The position numbers and the translations under genes are program-made. Shown piece by piece: positions 1 through 8,456 of a DNA stretch of 64,000 bases. The notes under the pieces are model-generated. The model was given only the letters and a program-made list of their open reading frames with translations. It was not told where the DNA came from and made no database searches. Position 1 is the first letter of the stretch. Each line of letters opens with the position of its first letter. The stretch is from Chitinophaga sp. Ak27 (lineage in GTDB: Bacteria; Bacteroidota; Bacteroidia; Chitinophagales; Chitinophagaceae): the NCBI RefSeq assembly GCF_012726295.1, contig NZ_JABAOB010000014.1:56407-120406 (forward strand), written 5' to 3'.

Positions 1-198
1 GTGATTCTTACTTTTCCCGTTACCATTCTTACGCTCGGACTTTTCCTGTTTGTGATCAACGCCCTGATTATATTGCTGGCCGCTAAACTGGTCCCTGGAT
101 TTAAGGTAGACGGCTTTTGGTGGGCACTCCTCTTCAGTATTATCATGACCATCATTAATAGTATCCTGATCAATATTGCCGGTGGCAACCAGGATTAA
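1..198 (+). CDS. phage holin family 4-type small membrane protein, 5' partial
   Basis: The reading frame is open from the first base and ends at TAA 196-198, so the N-terminus may lie outside the window (base 1 is a GTG that could also be a start). The 65 visible residues are almost entirely hydrophobic: two membrane segments (about residues 5-28 and 38-60) separated by a short GFKVDGFWWA loop. The pattern of a VPGFKVDGFWWALL loop between helices is typical of the small four-helix membrane family PF04020 (named after a phage holin but widespread on bacterial chromosomes, function unknown). Only the C-terminal half would be present. No sign of a phage nearby, so a lysis role should not be inferred. 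Confidence 0.65.
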   Translation: MILTFPVTILTLGLFLFVINALIILLAAKLVPGFKVDGFWWALLFSIIMTIINSILINIAGGNQD

Positions 199-232
199 TT
201 CCGTCTTTATAGCCTGTAAAAAGTTGGTTTAT

Positions 233-2206
233 ATGCATTTTGACCGGTCAAACCTGAGCGATGCACAACTGATATCGTTCTACAAAGCCTTGGTATTTCC
301 TCGTTTGATAGAGGAAAAGATGTTGTTGTTACTTCGGCAGGGAAAGATCAGCAAATGGTTTTCCGGTATTGGCCAGGAAGCCATTGCGGTAGGCGCCACC
401 CTGGCGCTGGAATCAGATGAATGGATACTGCCGTTGCACCGCAATCTTGGCGTATTTACTACCCGTGAAATGCCGCTGGATAAACTTCTGCTGCAATGGC
501 AAGGCAGCGAACATGGCTATAGCAAAGGCCGGGAGCGGTCTTTCCATTTCGGCAGCCCCGAACATCATATCTGTGGTATGATTTCGCACCTGGGCCCACA
601 GCTCTCCATTGCTGATGGCATTGCGCTGGCACATCAATTGAAAAAAGAAAAGAAAGTATCGCTGGCCTTTACCGGCGAAGGCGGCACCAGTGAAGGAGAA
701 TTCCACGAGGCATTGAATGTGGCCGCGGTATGGGGTTTACCCGTTATCTTCCTCATAGAAAATAATGGTTATGGGTTAAGTACTCCTATTGCCGAACAAT
801 ATCATTGCAAAAACCTGGTAGACAAAGCCATCGGATATGGCATAGAGGGTGTACAGGTAGATGGCAACAACCTGCTGGAAGTATATCAGACGATACGTAC
901 TGCCAGGGCTTATGCCATCCAGGAGCAGAAGCCCGTGTTGATTGAGGCGATGACTTTCCGTATGCGTGGCCATGAAGAAGCCAGCGGCGTTAAGTATGTG
1001 CCCCCGGCCCTGTTTGAAGAATGGGCGAAAAAAGACCCTATCCGGCAATATGAAACCTTCCTGGAGGAATCGGGCCTGCTGTCGGCTTCCGACATGACCA
1101 ACGTCCGCGATGCCCTGCGCCAGCATATTGAAACGGATGTGGTCAAGGGATTGGCAGATACGCCCATCCTGGCGAACACCGGGAAAGAGCTGGCCGATGT
1201 TTACGCACCGGCACCAGCGGTAATCGCTGCTACCGGCCCCTCCTCCGAAAAACGCTTCATCAACGCCATCACAGAAGGACTCACCCAGGCCATGGAAAAG
1301 CATCCCGAGCTGATCCTGATGGGACAGGATATCGCTGAATATGGCGGTGCCTTTAAAATTACCGAGGGACTCGTAACCCGCTTTGGCAAAGACAGGGTGC
1401 GCAATACCCCACTCTGCGAAAGCGCTATCATCGGTACCGCACTGGGATTAGCCCTTGCAGGCTTCAAAAGCATGGTGGAAATGCAGTTTGCCGATTTTGT
1501 GTCTTGTGGTTTCAACCAGATTGTGAATAACCTGGCTAAGATTCATTACCGCTGGGGGCAGCCGGCCGACGTGGTGATCCGAATGCCCGCCGGTGGCGGT
1601 GTAGGCGCCGGCCCCTTCCACTCTCAAAGCAATGAAGCCTGGTTTACACATATCCCCGGCCTCAAAGTAGTGTACCCTTCGTCTCCAGAAGATGCCAAAG
1701 GCTTGCTCACCGCAGCTATTGCAGACCCCAACCCGGTCATGTACTTTGAGCATAAAGCCCTATATCGCAGTATCAGTGGTCATGTACCGGAAAATTATTA
1801 TACTATAGAAATAGGTAAAGCCTCGCTAATACAGTCAGGAGAGGATATCAGCATTATTACCTATGGCAGCGGTGTTCATTGGGCGCTAGAGTATGCCGCC
1901 CTGCATCCTGAAGTATCATTGGGCATCCTTGATCTCCGAACGCTCCTGCCATTGGATTATCCGGCTATACAGGCCATGGTGGCTGCCACCGGAAAGATAC
2001 TGGTACTCCATGAAGACACCCTTACCGGTGGCTTCGGCGCAGAAATCAGCGCCTGGATTGCCGAGCACTGCTTCCACCAGCTCGATGCACCGGTGATGCG
2101 TTGCGCCAGCCTGGACACTCCCATCCCTTTTGCAGGCGCGCTGGAAAAAAATTTTCTCGCCAAATCAAGACTGGATCAATGTATACAGCAATTAATGACA
2201 TGGTAA
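233..2206 (+). CDS. 2-oxoacid dehydrogenase E1, fused alpha and beta subunits
   Basis: This is the thiamine-diphosphate-dependent E1 component of a 2-oxoacid (probably branched-chain) dehydrogenase complex, which decarboxylates the 2-oxoacid and passes the acyl group to lipoyl-E2. The first half (about residues 1-320) is the alpha subunit: the ThDP motif begins GEGGTSEGE near residue 148 and ends at the NN pair near 177. The second half (about 340-657) is the beta subunit, starting around RFINAITEGL, with GQDIAEYGGAF and a C-terminal transketolase-like domain. Many bacteria encode the two halves separately; fused forms are common in Bacteroidota. The frame is open from 176, but that start would overlap the upstream gene; ATG 233 (MHFDRSNLSD) gives a normal N-terminus. 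No E2 or E3 gene lies in the window, so substrate specificity is not settled. Confidence 0.9.
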   Translation: MHFDRSNLSDAQLISFYKALVFPRLIEEKMLLLLRQGKISKWFSGIGQEAIAVGATLALESDEWILPLHRNLGVFTTREMPLDKLLLQWQGSEHGYSKGRERSFHFGSPEHHICGMISHLGPQLSIADGIALAHQLKKEKKVSLAFTGEGGTSEGEFHEALNVAAVWGLPVIFLIENNGYGLSTPIAEQYHCKNLVDKAIGYGIEGVQVDGNNLLEVYQTIRTARAYAIQEQKPVLIEAMTFRMRGHEEASGVKYVPPALFEEWAKKDPIRQYETFLEESGLLSASDMTNVRDALRQHIETDVVKGLADTPILANTGKELADVYAPAPAVIAATGPSSEKRFINAITEGLTQAMEKHPELILMGQDIAEYGGAFKITEGLVTRFGKDRVRNTPLCESAIIGTALGLALAGFKSMVEMQFADFVSCGFNQIVNNLAKIHYRWGQPADVVIRMPAGGGVGAGPFHSQSNEAWFTHIPGLKVVYPSSPEDAKGLLTAAIADPNPVMYFEHKALYRSISGHVPENYYTIEIGKASLIQSGEDISIITYGSGVHWALEYAALHPEVSLGILDLRTLLPLDYPAIQAMVAATGKILVLHEDTLTGGFGAEISAWIAEHCFHQLDAPVMRCASLDTPIPFAGALEKNFLAKSRLDQCIQQLMTW

Positions 2207-2276
2207 CAGCTCCTTTGATTGGGAATTTGACCCGAATGATTTAATTTGCACCCGGAATAATATAAATCATTATACA

Positions 2277-2420
2277 ATGCTGACGAATCTTTTAACAGTT
2301 GTACACACCACCAACTTCTACAAAGTTGGAGATAGTATTGGCCACTTCCTGGCTCCCGTAGCTATTATCGTTTTTGCTGCTATGTTTATCTACGCCTGGG
2401 TAAAATACGCCAAGCTCTAA
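2277..2420 (+). CDS. 47-residue single-span membrane protein
   Basis: A short frame starting ATG 2277 and ending TAA 2418-2420. The product begins MLTNLLTVVHTTNFYKVGDS, followed by one clear hydrophobic segment (about residues 22-41, GHFLAPVAIIVFAAMFIYAW) and a basic VKYAKL tail, so it is predicted to sit in the inner membrane with the C-terminus cytoplasmic. It is followed 30 bp later by a strong terminator, which supports a discrete transcript. I do not recognise a family. It could be a small subunit or regulator, but nothing in the sequence shows of what. Confidence 0.5.
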   Translation: MLTNLLTVVHTTNFYKVGDSIGHFLAPVAIIVFAAMFIYAWVKYAKL

Positions 2421-2450
2421 TCACATCGCTTTTTACATCGCACTATAGTC

Positions 2451-2481
2451 AAAAAGGCTTCCCTTAACAGGAAGCCTTTTT
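2451..2481. terminator. bidirectional rho-independent terminator
   Basis: A perfect 12-bp stem, AAAAAGGCTTCC (2451-2462) with GGAAGCCTTTTT (2470-2481), and a 7-nt loop. It lies between the small membrane protein on the plus strand and the macrodomain gene on the minus strand. A-rich and T-rich flanks let it work in both directions. Confidence 0.85.
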
Positions 2482-2521
2482 GCATTTGTACTCAAACCCT
2501 TATAATCCTCTATTGCGGGGA

Positions 2522-3064
2522 TCATTCCTCGGGTCTTATATGCTGGTTATAATACTGCTCGGTATAGCGCAAATTTTCATCATCATAGCATACCAGGATT
2601 ACTTCCTCTATGTCGTTATGCTCCTCGAGGTAAGTTACAATCGTGTTCATAGCAATACTGGCGGCGAGTTCCTTCGGAAAATGGTAGATTCCGGTGCTGA
2701 TATTAGGAAAGGCAATAGTGGCCAGGTGATGCCGGGACGCAAGTTCCAGTGAGTGCCGGTAACAGTTAGCCAGTAGCGTCACTTCATCTTTGTCGCCGTT
2801 GTTCCAAACCGGGCCTACAGTATGTATTACATGCTTTGCCGGAAGGCGGCCAGCAGTTGTAATTACAGCACTACCCGTTTTACATCCACCCTGCCGGGCC
2901 ACAATTGCCCTGCAATCACTCAGGATATCAGGGCCGCCGGCCCGATGAATGGCCCCGTCTACGCCGCCACCACCCAGCAATGACGAGTTGGCCGCGTTAA
3001 CGATCGCATCTGCTTTTATCTTAGTGATGTCGCCTTTTACAATACGGATTTTTCGGTATGCCAT
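2522..3064 (-). CDS. macrodomain protein (ADP-ribose / O-acetyl-ADP-ribose hydrolase type)
   Basis: A 180-residue single-domain macro protein, close to the size of E. coli YmdB. Visible motifs: GDITKIKADAIVNAANSSLLGGGGVDGAIH at residues 11-40 (given in pieces: GDI 11-13, NAANS 23-27, GGGGVDGAIH 31-40) and the phosphate-binding loop STGIYHFP at 123-130. Family members remove ADP-ribose from proteins or nucleic acids or deacetylate O-acetyl-ADP-ribose; which of these applies cannot be read from sequence. The Asn, Gly-rich loop and second loop are intact, so it should be active. It starts 3 bp after the stop of the upstream NYN-domain gene, so the two are almost certainly one operon. Confidence 0.9.
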   Translation of the reverse strand: MAYRKIRIVKGDITKIKADAIVNAANSSLLGGGGVDGAIHRAGGPDILSDCRAIVARQGGCKTGSAVITTAGRLPAKHVIHTVGPVWNNGDKDEVTLLANCYRHSLELASRHHLATIAFPNISTGIYHFPKELAASIAMNTIVTYLEEHNDIEEVILVCYDDENLRYTEQYYNQHIRPEE

Positions 3065-3067
3065 AGA

Positions 3068-3838
3068 TTAAACAGTTCTTACATATACTAGCTTCCCAGT
3101 TTTCTTTCCACTTTCCCGGATATCAATTTCGAAATTCGGAAAGCTCTTGAGCAACTGCAATAGCTTATTAAAGCCATAGTTACGGGAGTCGAAGTCGGGC
3201 TTTTTCTTTAACAATAGGTTCCCTAGCTCACCCAGGTAAGCCCAGCCATCTTCATCTGCAATATCGTTGATACTCGTAGAGATCAATGTCAGCAGCTGTT
3301 TGTCTGCTTTGCTGATACTATTCCGCTTGGTTTTACCGGATTTAGGTTTGCCCGCATCCGTATCCGCATCGGTATCGTGGTCTGCTTTCTTTCTTACCTG
3401 TAATATTTCCAGGTAAATAAACTTATCACAGGCAGCCCGGAAAGCGGTGGGCGTTTTTTGCTCCCCCATTCCGTACACCCGCATGCCGGCTTCCCGCAAG
3501 CGGGTAGCCAGCCGGGTAAAATCGCTATCGCTCGATACCAGGCAAAAACCATCTACACGTCCGGTATACAAAATGTCCATGGCATCTATAATCATGGCAG
3601 AGTCGGTAGCATTTTTTCCGGAGGTATAACTGTATTGTTGTATAGGCGTAATGGCATATTCTAGCAATACGTTCTTCCACCCTACCACCGTAGGTTTGGT
3701 CCAGTCGCCATAAATTCTTTTGAAGGTGGGGTTGCCATATTTGGCTATTTCTTCCAGCATACCTTCTATGTTGTGATACGGTATATTATCGGCATCGATC
3801 AATACTGCCAGTCGAAGATCGTTTGTTGTGTTATCCAT
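3068..3838 (-). CDS. NYN (PIN-like) nuclease with C-terminal OST-HTH/LOTUS domain
   Basis: The 256-residue product has an N-terminal NYN domain of the LabA/DUF88 group (about residues 8-148). It carries the acidic residues expected of a metal-dependent PIN-like RNase: LIDADN at 13-18 (D15, D17), D79 and SDSDF with D104 and D106. A Lys/Asp-rich linker (about 150-175) leads to a C-terminal OST-HTH (LOTUS) RNA-binding domain, seen as ISTSINDIADEDGWAYLGELGNLLLKK and GFNKLLQLLKSFPNFEI. The combination suggests an RNA-targeting nuclease. The frame is open to 3874, but that region contains a promoter -7 box (3872-3879), so ATG 3838 (MDNTTND) is the likely start. It is translationally close to the macrodomain gene downstream. 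Confidence 0.88.
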   Translation of the reverse strand: MDNTTNDLRLAVLIDADNIPYHNIEGMLEEIAKYGNPTFKRIYGDWTKPTVVGWKNVLLEYAITPIQQYSYTSGKNATDSAMIIDAMDILYTGRVDGFCLVSSDSDFTRLATRLREAGMRVYGMGEQKTPTAFRAACDKFIYLEILQVRKKADHDTDADTDAGKPKSGKTKRNSISKADKQLLTLISTSINDIADEDGWAYLGELGNLLLKKKPDFDSRNYGFNKLLQLLKSFPNFEIDIRESGKKTGKLVYVRTV

Positions 3839-3871
3839 TGTTATGCATTTTTGGGATGACGGGGATACAAA

Positions 3872-3879
3872 CAAATGTA
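3872..3879 (-). promoter_or_regulatory. -7 promoter element for the NYN-macrodomain operon
   Basis: On the minus strand the sequence reads TACATTTG, an exact match to the Bacteroidota -7 consensus TAnnTTTG, 34 bp upstream of ATG 3838. A good -33 TTTG is not evident; that region overlaps the dps terminator. Confidence 0.4.
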
Positions 3880-3886
3880 AATTAAA

Positions 3887-3923
3887 AACGTGTTAGCTAC
3901 AGCAGCACTGCAACCAACACGTT
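3887..3923 (-). terminator. terminator downstream of dps
   Basis: A 16-bp stem with a few G-T pairs, arms 3887-3902 and 3908-3923 with a 5-nt loop. On the minus strand it is followed by TTTTT. It lies just past the dps stop and separates dps from the NYN operon. Confidence 0.8.
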
Positions 3924-3943
3924 ATTAATATCGCATAACATGA

Positions 3944-4414
3944 TTATTTGAGATAAGAACGGATCATCCAAGCCAGCTTGAGGTGTTTTTGCAACATCTG
4001 GGTAGCAAAATCAGCTGCTCCTTTATCATGATATTTCTCATCAAATTCGTCGATCAACCTGCGCAGGTTACGGATAATGGTTTCATGATCGTCCAGCAAT
4101 TCCTGCAGCTGCTTCTTCTGGTCGTTGGAGTATTCAGATTCCAGTAAATTAGTGAGTTTCAACACGTCAGCATAACGGCCTTCCGCATAATGTCCAATAG
4201 AACGAATGTATTCAGCTACGTCATCGCCATACTGCTCCAGCTCTTCGTATTGCTCTTCATAGAACTTGTGCATTTCCATAAAGTTGCTTCCTTCAATGTT
4301 CCAGTGGGAATTACGTGTTTTCGCATAAATCAAGAGCTCATCTGCGAGTACCTTATTCAATTCTAATGCAATCTTCTTTGTGTTTTCTGCTGAAACACCA
4401 ATGTTTACTTTCAT
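3944..4414 (-). CDS. dps: Dps-family ferritin-like protein
   Basis: A 156-residue four-helix-bundle protein of the Dps family, a dodecameric cytoplasmic shell that oxidises and stores iron with peroxide and protects DNA. The intersubunit ferroxidase ligands are visible with the exact family spacing: H37 (NSHWNIEG), H49, D64 and E68. The length is typical. There is no long Lys-rich N-terminal tail, so DNA binding may be weak. It is a single-gene unit: a terminator follows at 3887-3923, and upstream is a divergent MFS gene with about 170 bp between. Oxidative-stress regulation is likely for the family, but no operator is recognised here. Confidence 0.92.
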   Translation of the reverse strand: MKVNIGVSAENTKKIALELNKVLADELLIYAKTRNSHWNIEGSNFMEMHKFYEEQYEELEQYGDDVAEYIRSIGHYAEGRYADVLKLTNLLESEYSNDQKKQLQELLDDHETIIRNLRRLIDEFDEKYHDKGAADFATQMLQKHLKLAWMIRSYLK

Positions 4415-4521
4415 ATCATTGAATTTTTTGGTTATTATAAATGTACGACTTTGAAACTCTTGTAAATATGATGACTATCATGATTTAACAGCCGGTTAAT
4501 ATAAACAGGCTATCTCCTGTT

Positions 4522-4552
4522 TTTGTTCAAGTGTCGTAGGCCAATTACTTTG
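4522..4552 (+). promoter_or_regulatory. promoter of the MFS gene
   Basis: TTTG at 4522-4525, a 19-bp spacer, then TTACTTTG at 4545-4552. The latter is one mismatch from TAnnTTTG. The expected transcript start near 4559 lies 28 bp before ATG 4587. Confidence 0.55.
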
Positions 4553-4586
4553 CGAAAATTGTACCATTGTTGTTAATTTTGTGCCC

Positions 4587-5765
4587 ATGTATCAGTCTAC
4601 AGGAAGAATATATAATCTGCAATTCATCCTGCTATGCCTTAGCAATGCCCTCTTCTCAGCCAGCTTCAACATGATGATTCCAGAGTTGCCGGCTTATTTA
4701 ACCCGGATGGGGGGAGCAGATTACAAAGGATATATTATAGGATTATTTACATTGATGGCAGGGTTATCCAGGCCTTTTAGCGGTAAATTATCCGATACGA
4801 TCGGGCGTGTGCCGGTGATGATTTTTGGATCGCTGGTATGCGTGGTTTGCAGCCTTACCTACCCACTGATCAGCTCCGTGGGGGCTTTCCTGTTGCTACG
4901 CTTTTTTCATGGCTTTTCTACTGGTTTTAAACCTACCGGCACTTCTGCCTATGTATCAGACCTGGTACCTGTAACCCGCCGTGGCGAAGCAATGGGCATG
5001 GTTGGTTTATTCAGTACCATTGGAATGGCCATGGGTCCCGCTATTGGTGGCTATGTAGCCATGCGGTGGAATATCAACATCATGTTCCAGCTGTCGGCCC
5101 TGTTCTCGCTCTTATCTGTAGTAATCCTGGTGGGCATGAAGGAAACCCTCGCCAATAAACAGCGATTCCGCCTGGCATTGCTGAAAATTTCCGGCGATGA
5201 AATATTTGAGCCGCTAGTGTGGTCTCCGGTGATTATTACTTTCCTCACCTATTTCAGTTATGGCGCCATACTAACCGTCATCCCTGATTTTGGAGCCTAC
5301 CTGGGCATTTCCAACAAAGGACTTTTCTATACTTTTTTCACCGGCAGCTCTATCGGCATACGGCTGTTGGCTGGGAAAGTATCTGACAAATACGGCCGGG
5401 TACCTGTGTTGAAGATTTCAGCGGTGCTGATGGCCATATCTATGCTCATGCTGGGCCTGGCCGGCAACAGCACGCTTCTGTTAACAGCAGCTGTTGTATA
5501 CGGTATTTCGGTGGGACTCAATGCACCCGCTGTTACTGCCTGGACGGTGGACCTGGGACGACCGGAACACCGCGGCCGCGCGCTGGCTACCATGTATATT
5601 GCCATGGAAGCTGGTATTGGCCTGGGGGCTTATTTTTCTGCATTCATCTATAGCAACCAGTCAGCCAACTTCCCACTCACCTTTTATGTAATGGCAGGTA
5701 TTACCCTGGCGGCAGCGCTTTACCTGAGTTTTGGGTACAAACCAGCACAGAAACAGCCCTGCTAA
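4587..5765 (+). CDS. MFS transporter, drug-efflux type
   Basis: A 392-residue major facilitator superfamily permease with twelve hydrophobic segments and a duplicated six-helix architecture. The loop 2-3 signature is GLSRPFSGKLSDTIGRVPVM and its repeat in the second half is GIRLLAGKVSDKYGRVPVLK. Proteins of this shape are proton-driven exporters of sugars or drugs; the substrate cannot be told from sequence. ATG 4587 (MYQSTGRIYNL) is preferred over the in-frame GTG 4581 two codons upstream; it sits 35 bp after a good promoter. The gene converges with rmuC, with only 6 bp between the stops. Confidence 0.85.
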   Translation: MYQSTGRIYNLQFILLCLSNALFSASFNMMIPELPAYLTRMGGADYKGYIIGLFTLMAGLSRPFSGKLSDTIGRVPVMIFGSLVCVVCSLTYPLISSVGAFLLLRFFHGFSTGFKPTGTSAYVSDLVPVTRRGEAMGMVGLFSTIGMAMGPAIGGYVAMRWNINIMFQLSALFSLLSVVILVGMKETLANKQRFRLALLKISGDEIFEPLVWSPVIITFLTYFSYGAILTVIPDFGAYLGISNKGLFYTFFTGSSIGIRLLAGKVSDKYGRVPVLKISAVLMAISMLMLGLAGNSTLLLTAAVVYGISVGLNAPAVTAWTVDLGRPEHRGRALATMYIAMEAGIGLGAYFSAFIYSNQSANFPLTFYVMAGITLAAALYLSFGYKPAQKQPC

Positions 5766-5771
5766 ATAATA

Positions 5772-7229
5772 TTACTCCGCTACCTCCTGCTCTTCCGCAG
5801 CGGCAGTTTCCTCCGAAATCGTTGCCTGTGGCGCATCTTCCGGTTGTTGTAGCCGCGCGGTCACCTCTTTGGGTAGTCCCTTTTTATTATCCAGCCCCAG
5901 TTTACGCATCCTCTCCGCACGGCCTACCAGGTTACCATTACCGGAAACCAGTTTATTCATGGCACCTTCATAAGCATTCTGACTACGCTTCAAGTGCTCC
6001 CCAACGAGGCCCAGATCTTCCACAAAACCTACAAATTTATCATAGAGCGCACTCCCCTGGCGCACAATCTCCTCAGCATTTTTATTCTGTTTATCCAACC
6101 GCCACATATTATCTATCACCCGCAAAGTGGCCAGCAGGGAAGGCACACTCACCAGTATAATTCTCTTACGGAACGCAAAATCATATAAGTCCTCCTCCTG
6201 TTGCATAATGGCCAACGCATATGCCGGTTCTATAGGAATAAACAACATCACAAAGTCGGTCGTATTTTGATATAACGTATGGTATGCCTTAGCGCTCAAC
6301 TCCGTTACATGGTTCTTTACCGATTGCAGGTGCATTTTCAGGGCATATCGCTTTTCCTCATCGCTGGTGGCACTGCAATATTGTTCATATGCCTTGAGGG
6401 ACACCTTGGAGTCAATCACCAGCTGCCGGCTTTCCGGCAAATGCAACACCAGGTCCGGCTTCCTCAGTTGCCCTGTTTCATCACGTTGTGCATCCTGCGT
6501 AAAATAATGCACCCCTTTCTCCAGACCTGAAGCTTCCAATACCCGCTCCAGGATCATCTCTCCCCAGTTACCCTGTTTCTTGGTATCCGCTTTAAGGGCA
6601 TTCGTGAGGTTATTCGCTTCTTTGGAAAGGGTTTGATTCAACAGCAACAGGCGTTGCAACTCTGTCTTCAGTTGGGCGCGTTGCTCCGTTTCCGATACGA
6701 GCGACTGCTGCACACTGCTCCGGAAGCTATCTATCTTTTCTGACAACGGCTTTAGAATATCTTCCATTTTCACCTTGTTCTGTTCCATAAAGTTGCCTGA
6801 AATACGCTGCAATAGCTGCTGGGCAGTATTTTCAAATTGCACCTTAAAGTCTTGCTGCACCTGCTCCATCCGCTCTTTCTCGCCAGCCAGCTGCTGCTGC
6901 AGGTACTTATTCTGCTCCATCAAACGGCCCTGCTCAGACATCAGCACTGAAAACTCTTCGTTTATCCGTTCCAATTGCTGCTGCTTTTCAGCCACCTGTC
7001 CGCTTTTGTCATCCAGCAAACTTTGCAGGTACTCCTGTTTGGCATCCAGCATATGCAGCCGTTCCTGCTGAGCAGCAAAGTTTGCTTGCAATGCAGTGTA
7101 GCTGGCCTGGGCGGCATCCAGTTGTTGTGCATACACTGTAGACTGCGCCTGTTGCTGCTGCCTGGCGGTAAACAGTAAATACCCCAGCAACAACACCACC
7201 ACTCCCGAAATAATTGATAGTATCAGCAT
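5772..7229 (-). CDS. rmuC: DNA recombination protein RmuC
   Basis: A 485-residue protein with an N-terminal membrane anchor (about residues 1-21, ending before FTARQQQQAQS) and a long Gln/Glu-rich coiled coil (about 25-205). The conserved RmuC nuclease-like domain (about 215-430) includes KKQGNWGEMILERVLE, YFTQ, LRKPDLVLHLPESRQLVIDSKVSL and VMLFIPIEPAYALA. The DSKVSL and GNWGE blocks are family hallmarks. RmuC limits inversions at short inverted repeats in E. coli; the exact biochemistry is unsettled. The C-terminus is a Glu/Ala-rich tail. The gene is the last in its direction before the convergent MFS gene. Confidence 0.93.
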   Translation of the reverse strand: MLILSIISGVVVLLLGYLLFTARQQQQAQSTVYAQQLDAAQASYTALQANFAAQQERLHMLDAKQEYLQSLLDDKSGQVAEKQQQLERINEEFSVLMSEQGRLMEQNKYLQQQLAGEKERMEQVQQDFKVQFENTAQQLLQRISGNFMEQNKVKMEDILKPLSEKIDSFRSSVQQSLVSETEQRAQLKTELQRLLLLNQTLSKEANNLTNALKADTKKQGNWGEMILERVLEASGLEKGVHYFTQDAQRDETGQLRKPDLVLHLPESRQLVIDSKVSLKAYEQYCSATSDEEKRYALKMHLQSVKNHVTELSAKAYHTLYQNTTDFVMLFIPIEPAYALAIMQQEEDLYDFAFRKRIILVSVPSLLATLRVIDNMWRLDKQNKNAEEIVRQGSALYDKFVGFVEDLGLVGEHLKRSQNAYEGAMNKLVSGNGNLVGRAERMRKLGLDNKKGLPKEVTARLQQPEDAPQATISEETAAAEEQEVAE

Positions 7230-7305
7230 GATAATCTTCCCCCTTTAACAATAATACCTTTTTTCTACGCATTGGATCTGCGTAACGATCTTTTATAAAA
7301 GTAAA

Positions 7306-7332
7306 GGGGAAACAGCCATCGGCTATCTCCCC
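7306..7332 (-). terminator. terminator of the kdnA-kdsB-kdnB operon
   Basis: A 12-bp stem including G-T pairs, arms 7306-7317 and 7321-7332 with a 3-nt loop. It is followed on the minus strand by CTTTACTTTT. It lies 27 bp past the kdnB stop. Confidence 0.75.
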
Positions 7333-7359
7333 CTGATATCTTAAAACAATGGTCGTCGA

Positions 7360-8436
7360 TTATAGCCGCTCGTACAGCTTACGCAGCCTTTCGCGGGTCA
7401 TAATCTCCTTCCAGTCCTTACCCAAAGCGTTTTCCCACAGCGGCGCCATTCCCAGCGATACATTGATCATTGTGTCGAACTGCTCATCTGTTAAACCCTT
7501 GGTGATGCCCTGCGGGATGGTAATATTATGCTTCTTCACCATTTCCTTAAACTTAGCCACGCCTTCCGGATAAAACTCTTCCAGCTTGTCAAACACAATA
7601 CAGTTACCGATACCATGCTTGGTGCCCAACAGGTACGCCAAACCATAGCTCACAGCATGCGCCACCCCAACCTGGGAATAAGCAATGCTCATTCCGCCGG
7701 CATAAGAAGCCATCATCAGCTTTTCATCTGCATCGTCATCCCACTTTTCTTTTTGCAGAAAAATTTCTTCACACAGCTCCTGCGCTTTCTCACCATACGA
7801 TTGGCTGAATGCATTGAGATAGGTACCAGTCAGCGACTCCACACAGTGAATGAAGCAGTCCATCGCCGTATAAAAACGTTGGTTAGGTTCTACTGTTTTA
7901 GTTAAAGCAGGATCCAGTACAATCTGGTCAAAAGGCGTAAAATCAGAGTTCATACCCAGTTTACGGGTAGGTCCGGTCAAAACGCAGGTACGGCTCACTT
8001 CTGCACCGGTACCGGAAATAGTAGGAATACCCACTTTATATACCCCGGCAACCTTTACCAGGTCCCAGCCCTGATAATCTGCTGAAGAACCGGGATTAGT
8101 CATCATCAGCGATACTGCCTTAGCCATGTCCATTACAGATCCGCCACCAATACCGATAATACCGGATACGGTGCCAAATTCCGCTTTCAGCTCATCCCGG
8201 ATCTTATCAACCGTTTTGGTTTTAGGTTCATCCGTTACATCAATCACCACAATTTTGTCCTTACCCTGCAACGGAATGCGAGACAAAAATTCTTGCTTAT
8301 CCTGGAAATACTCATCCACGAAAAATATCATGGGAGCATCACCTACGCGCCTGGGGGCCAGTATTTCGCCCAGCTGATCAAAACATCCGCTGCCGTAAAC
8401 TACGTAGTCCACCATCTTAAAATTCCTGAATTTCAT
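7360..8436 (-). CDS. kdnB: 3-deoxy-D-manno-octulosonate 8-oxidase (KdnB)
   Basis: An iron-containing alcohol dehydrogenase family protein of 358 residues. It has the nucleotide-binding GIGGGS at 95-100 and the metal ligands DCFIH (Asp and His three residues apart) and a later His pair in HAVSYGLAYLLGTKHG. By itself this would be a generic group III alcohol dehydrogenase, but it is the last gene of a three-gene operon with KdsB and a KdnA-type aminotransferase. KdnB oxidises C8 of Kdo to the aldehyde, and KdnA then transaminates it to 8-amino-3,8-dideoxy-Kdo, as described in Shewanella. The assignment rests on family plus context. It acts in the cytoplasm and supplies lipopolysaccharide core synthesis. 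Confidence 0.85.
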   Translation of the reverse strand: MKFRNFKMVDYVVYGSGCFDQLGEILAPRRVGDAPMIFFVDEYFQDKQEFLSRIPLQGKDKIVVIDVTDEPKTKTVDKIRDELKAEFGTVSGIIGIGGGSVMDMAKAVSLMMTNPGSSADYQGWDLVKVAGVYKVGIPTISGTGAEVSRTCVLTGPTRKLGMNSDFTPFDQIVLDPALTKTVEPNQRFYTAMDCFIHCVESLTGTYLNAFSQSYGEKAQELCEEIFLQKEKWDDDADEKLMMASYAGGMSIAYSQVGVAHAVSYGLAYLLGTKHGIGNCIVFDKLEEFYPEGVAKFKEMVKKHNITIPQGITKGLTDEQFDTMINVSLGMAPLWENALGKDWKEIMTRERLRKLYERL

Positions 8437-8456
8437 ATATCCCTGTTAGTTAGATG

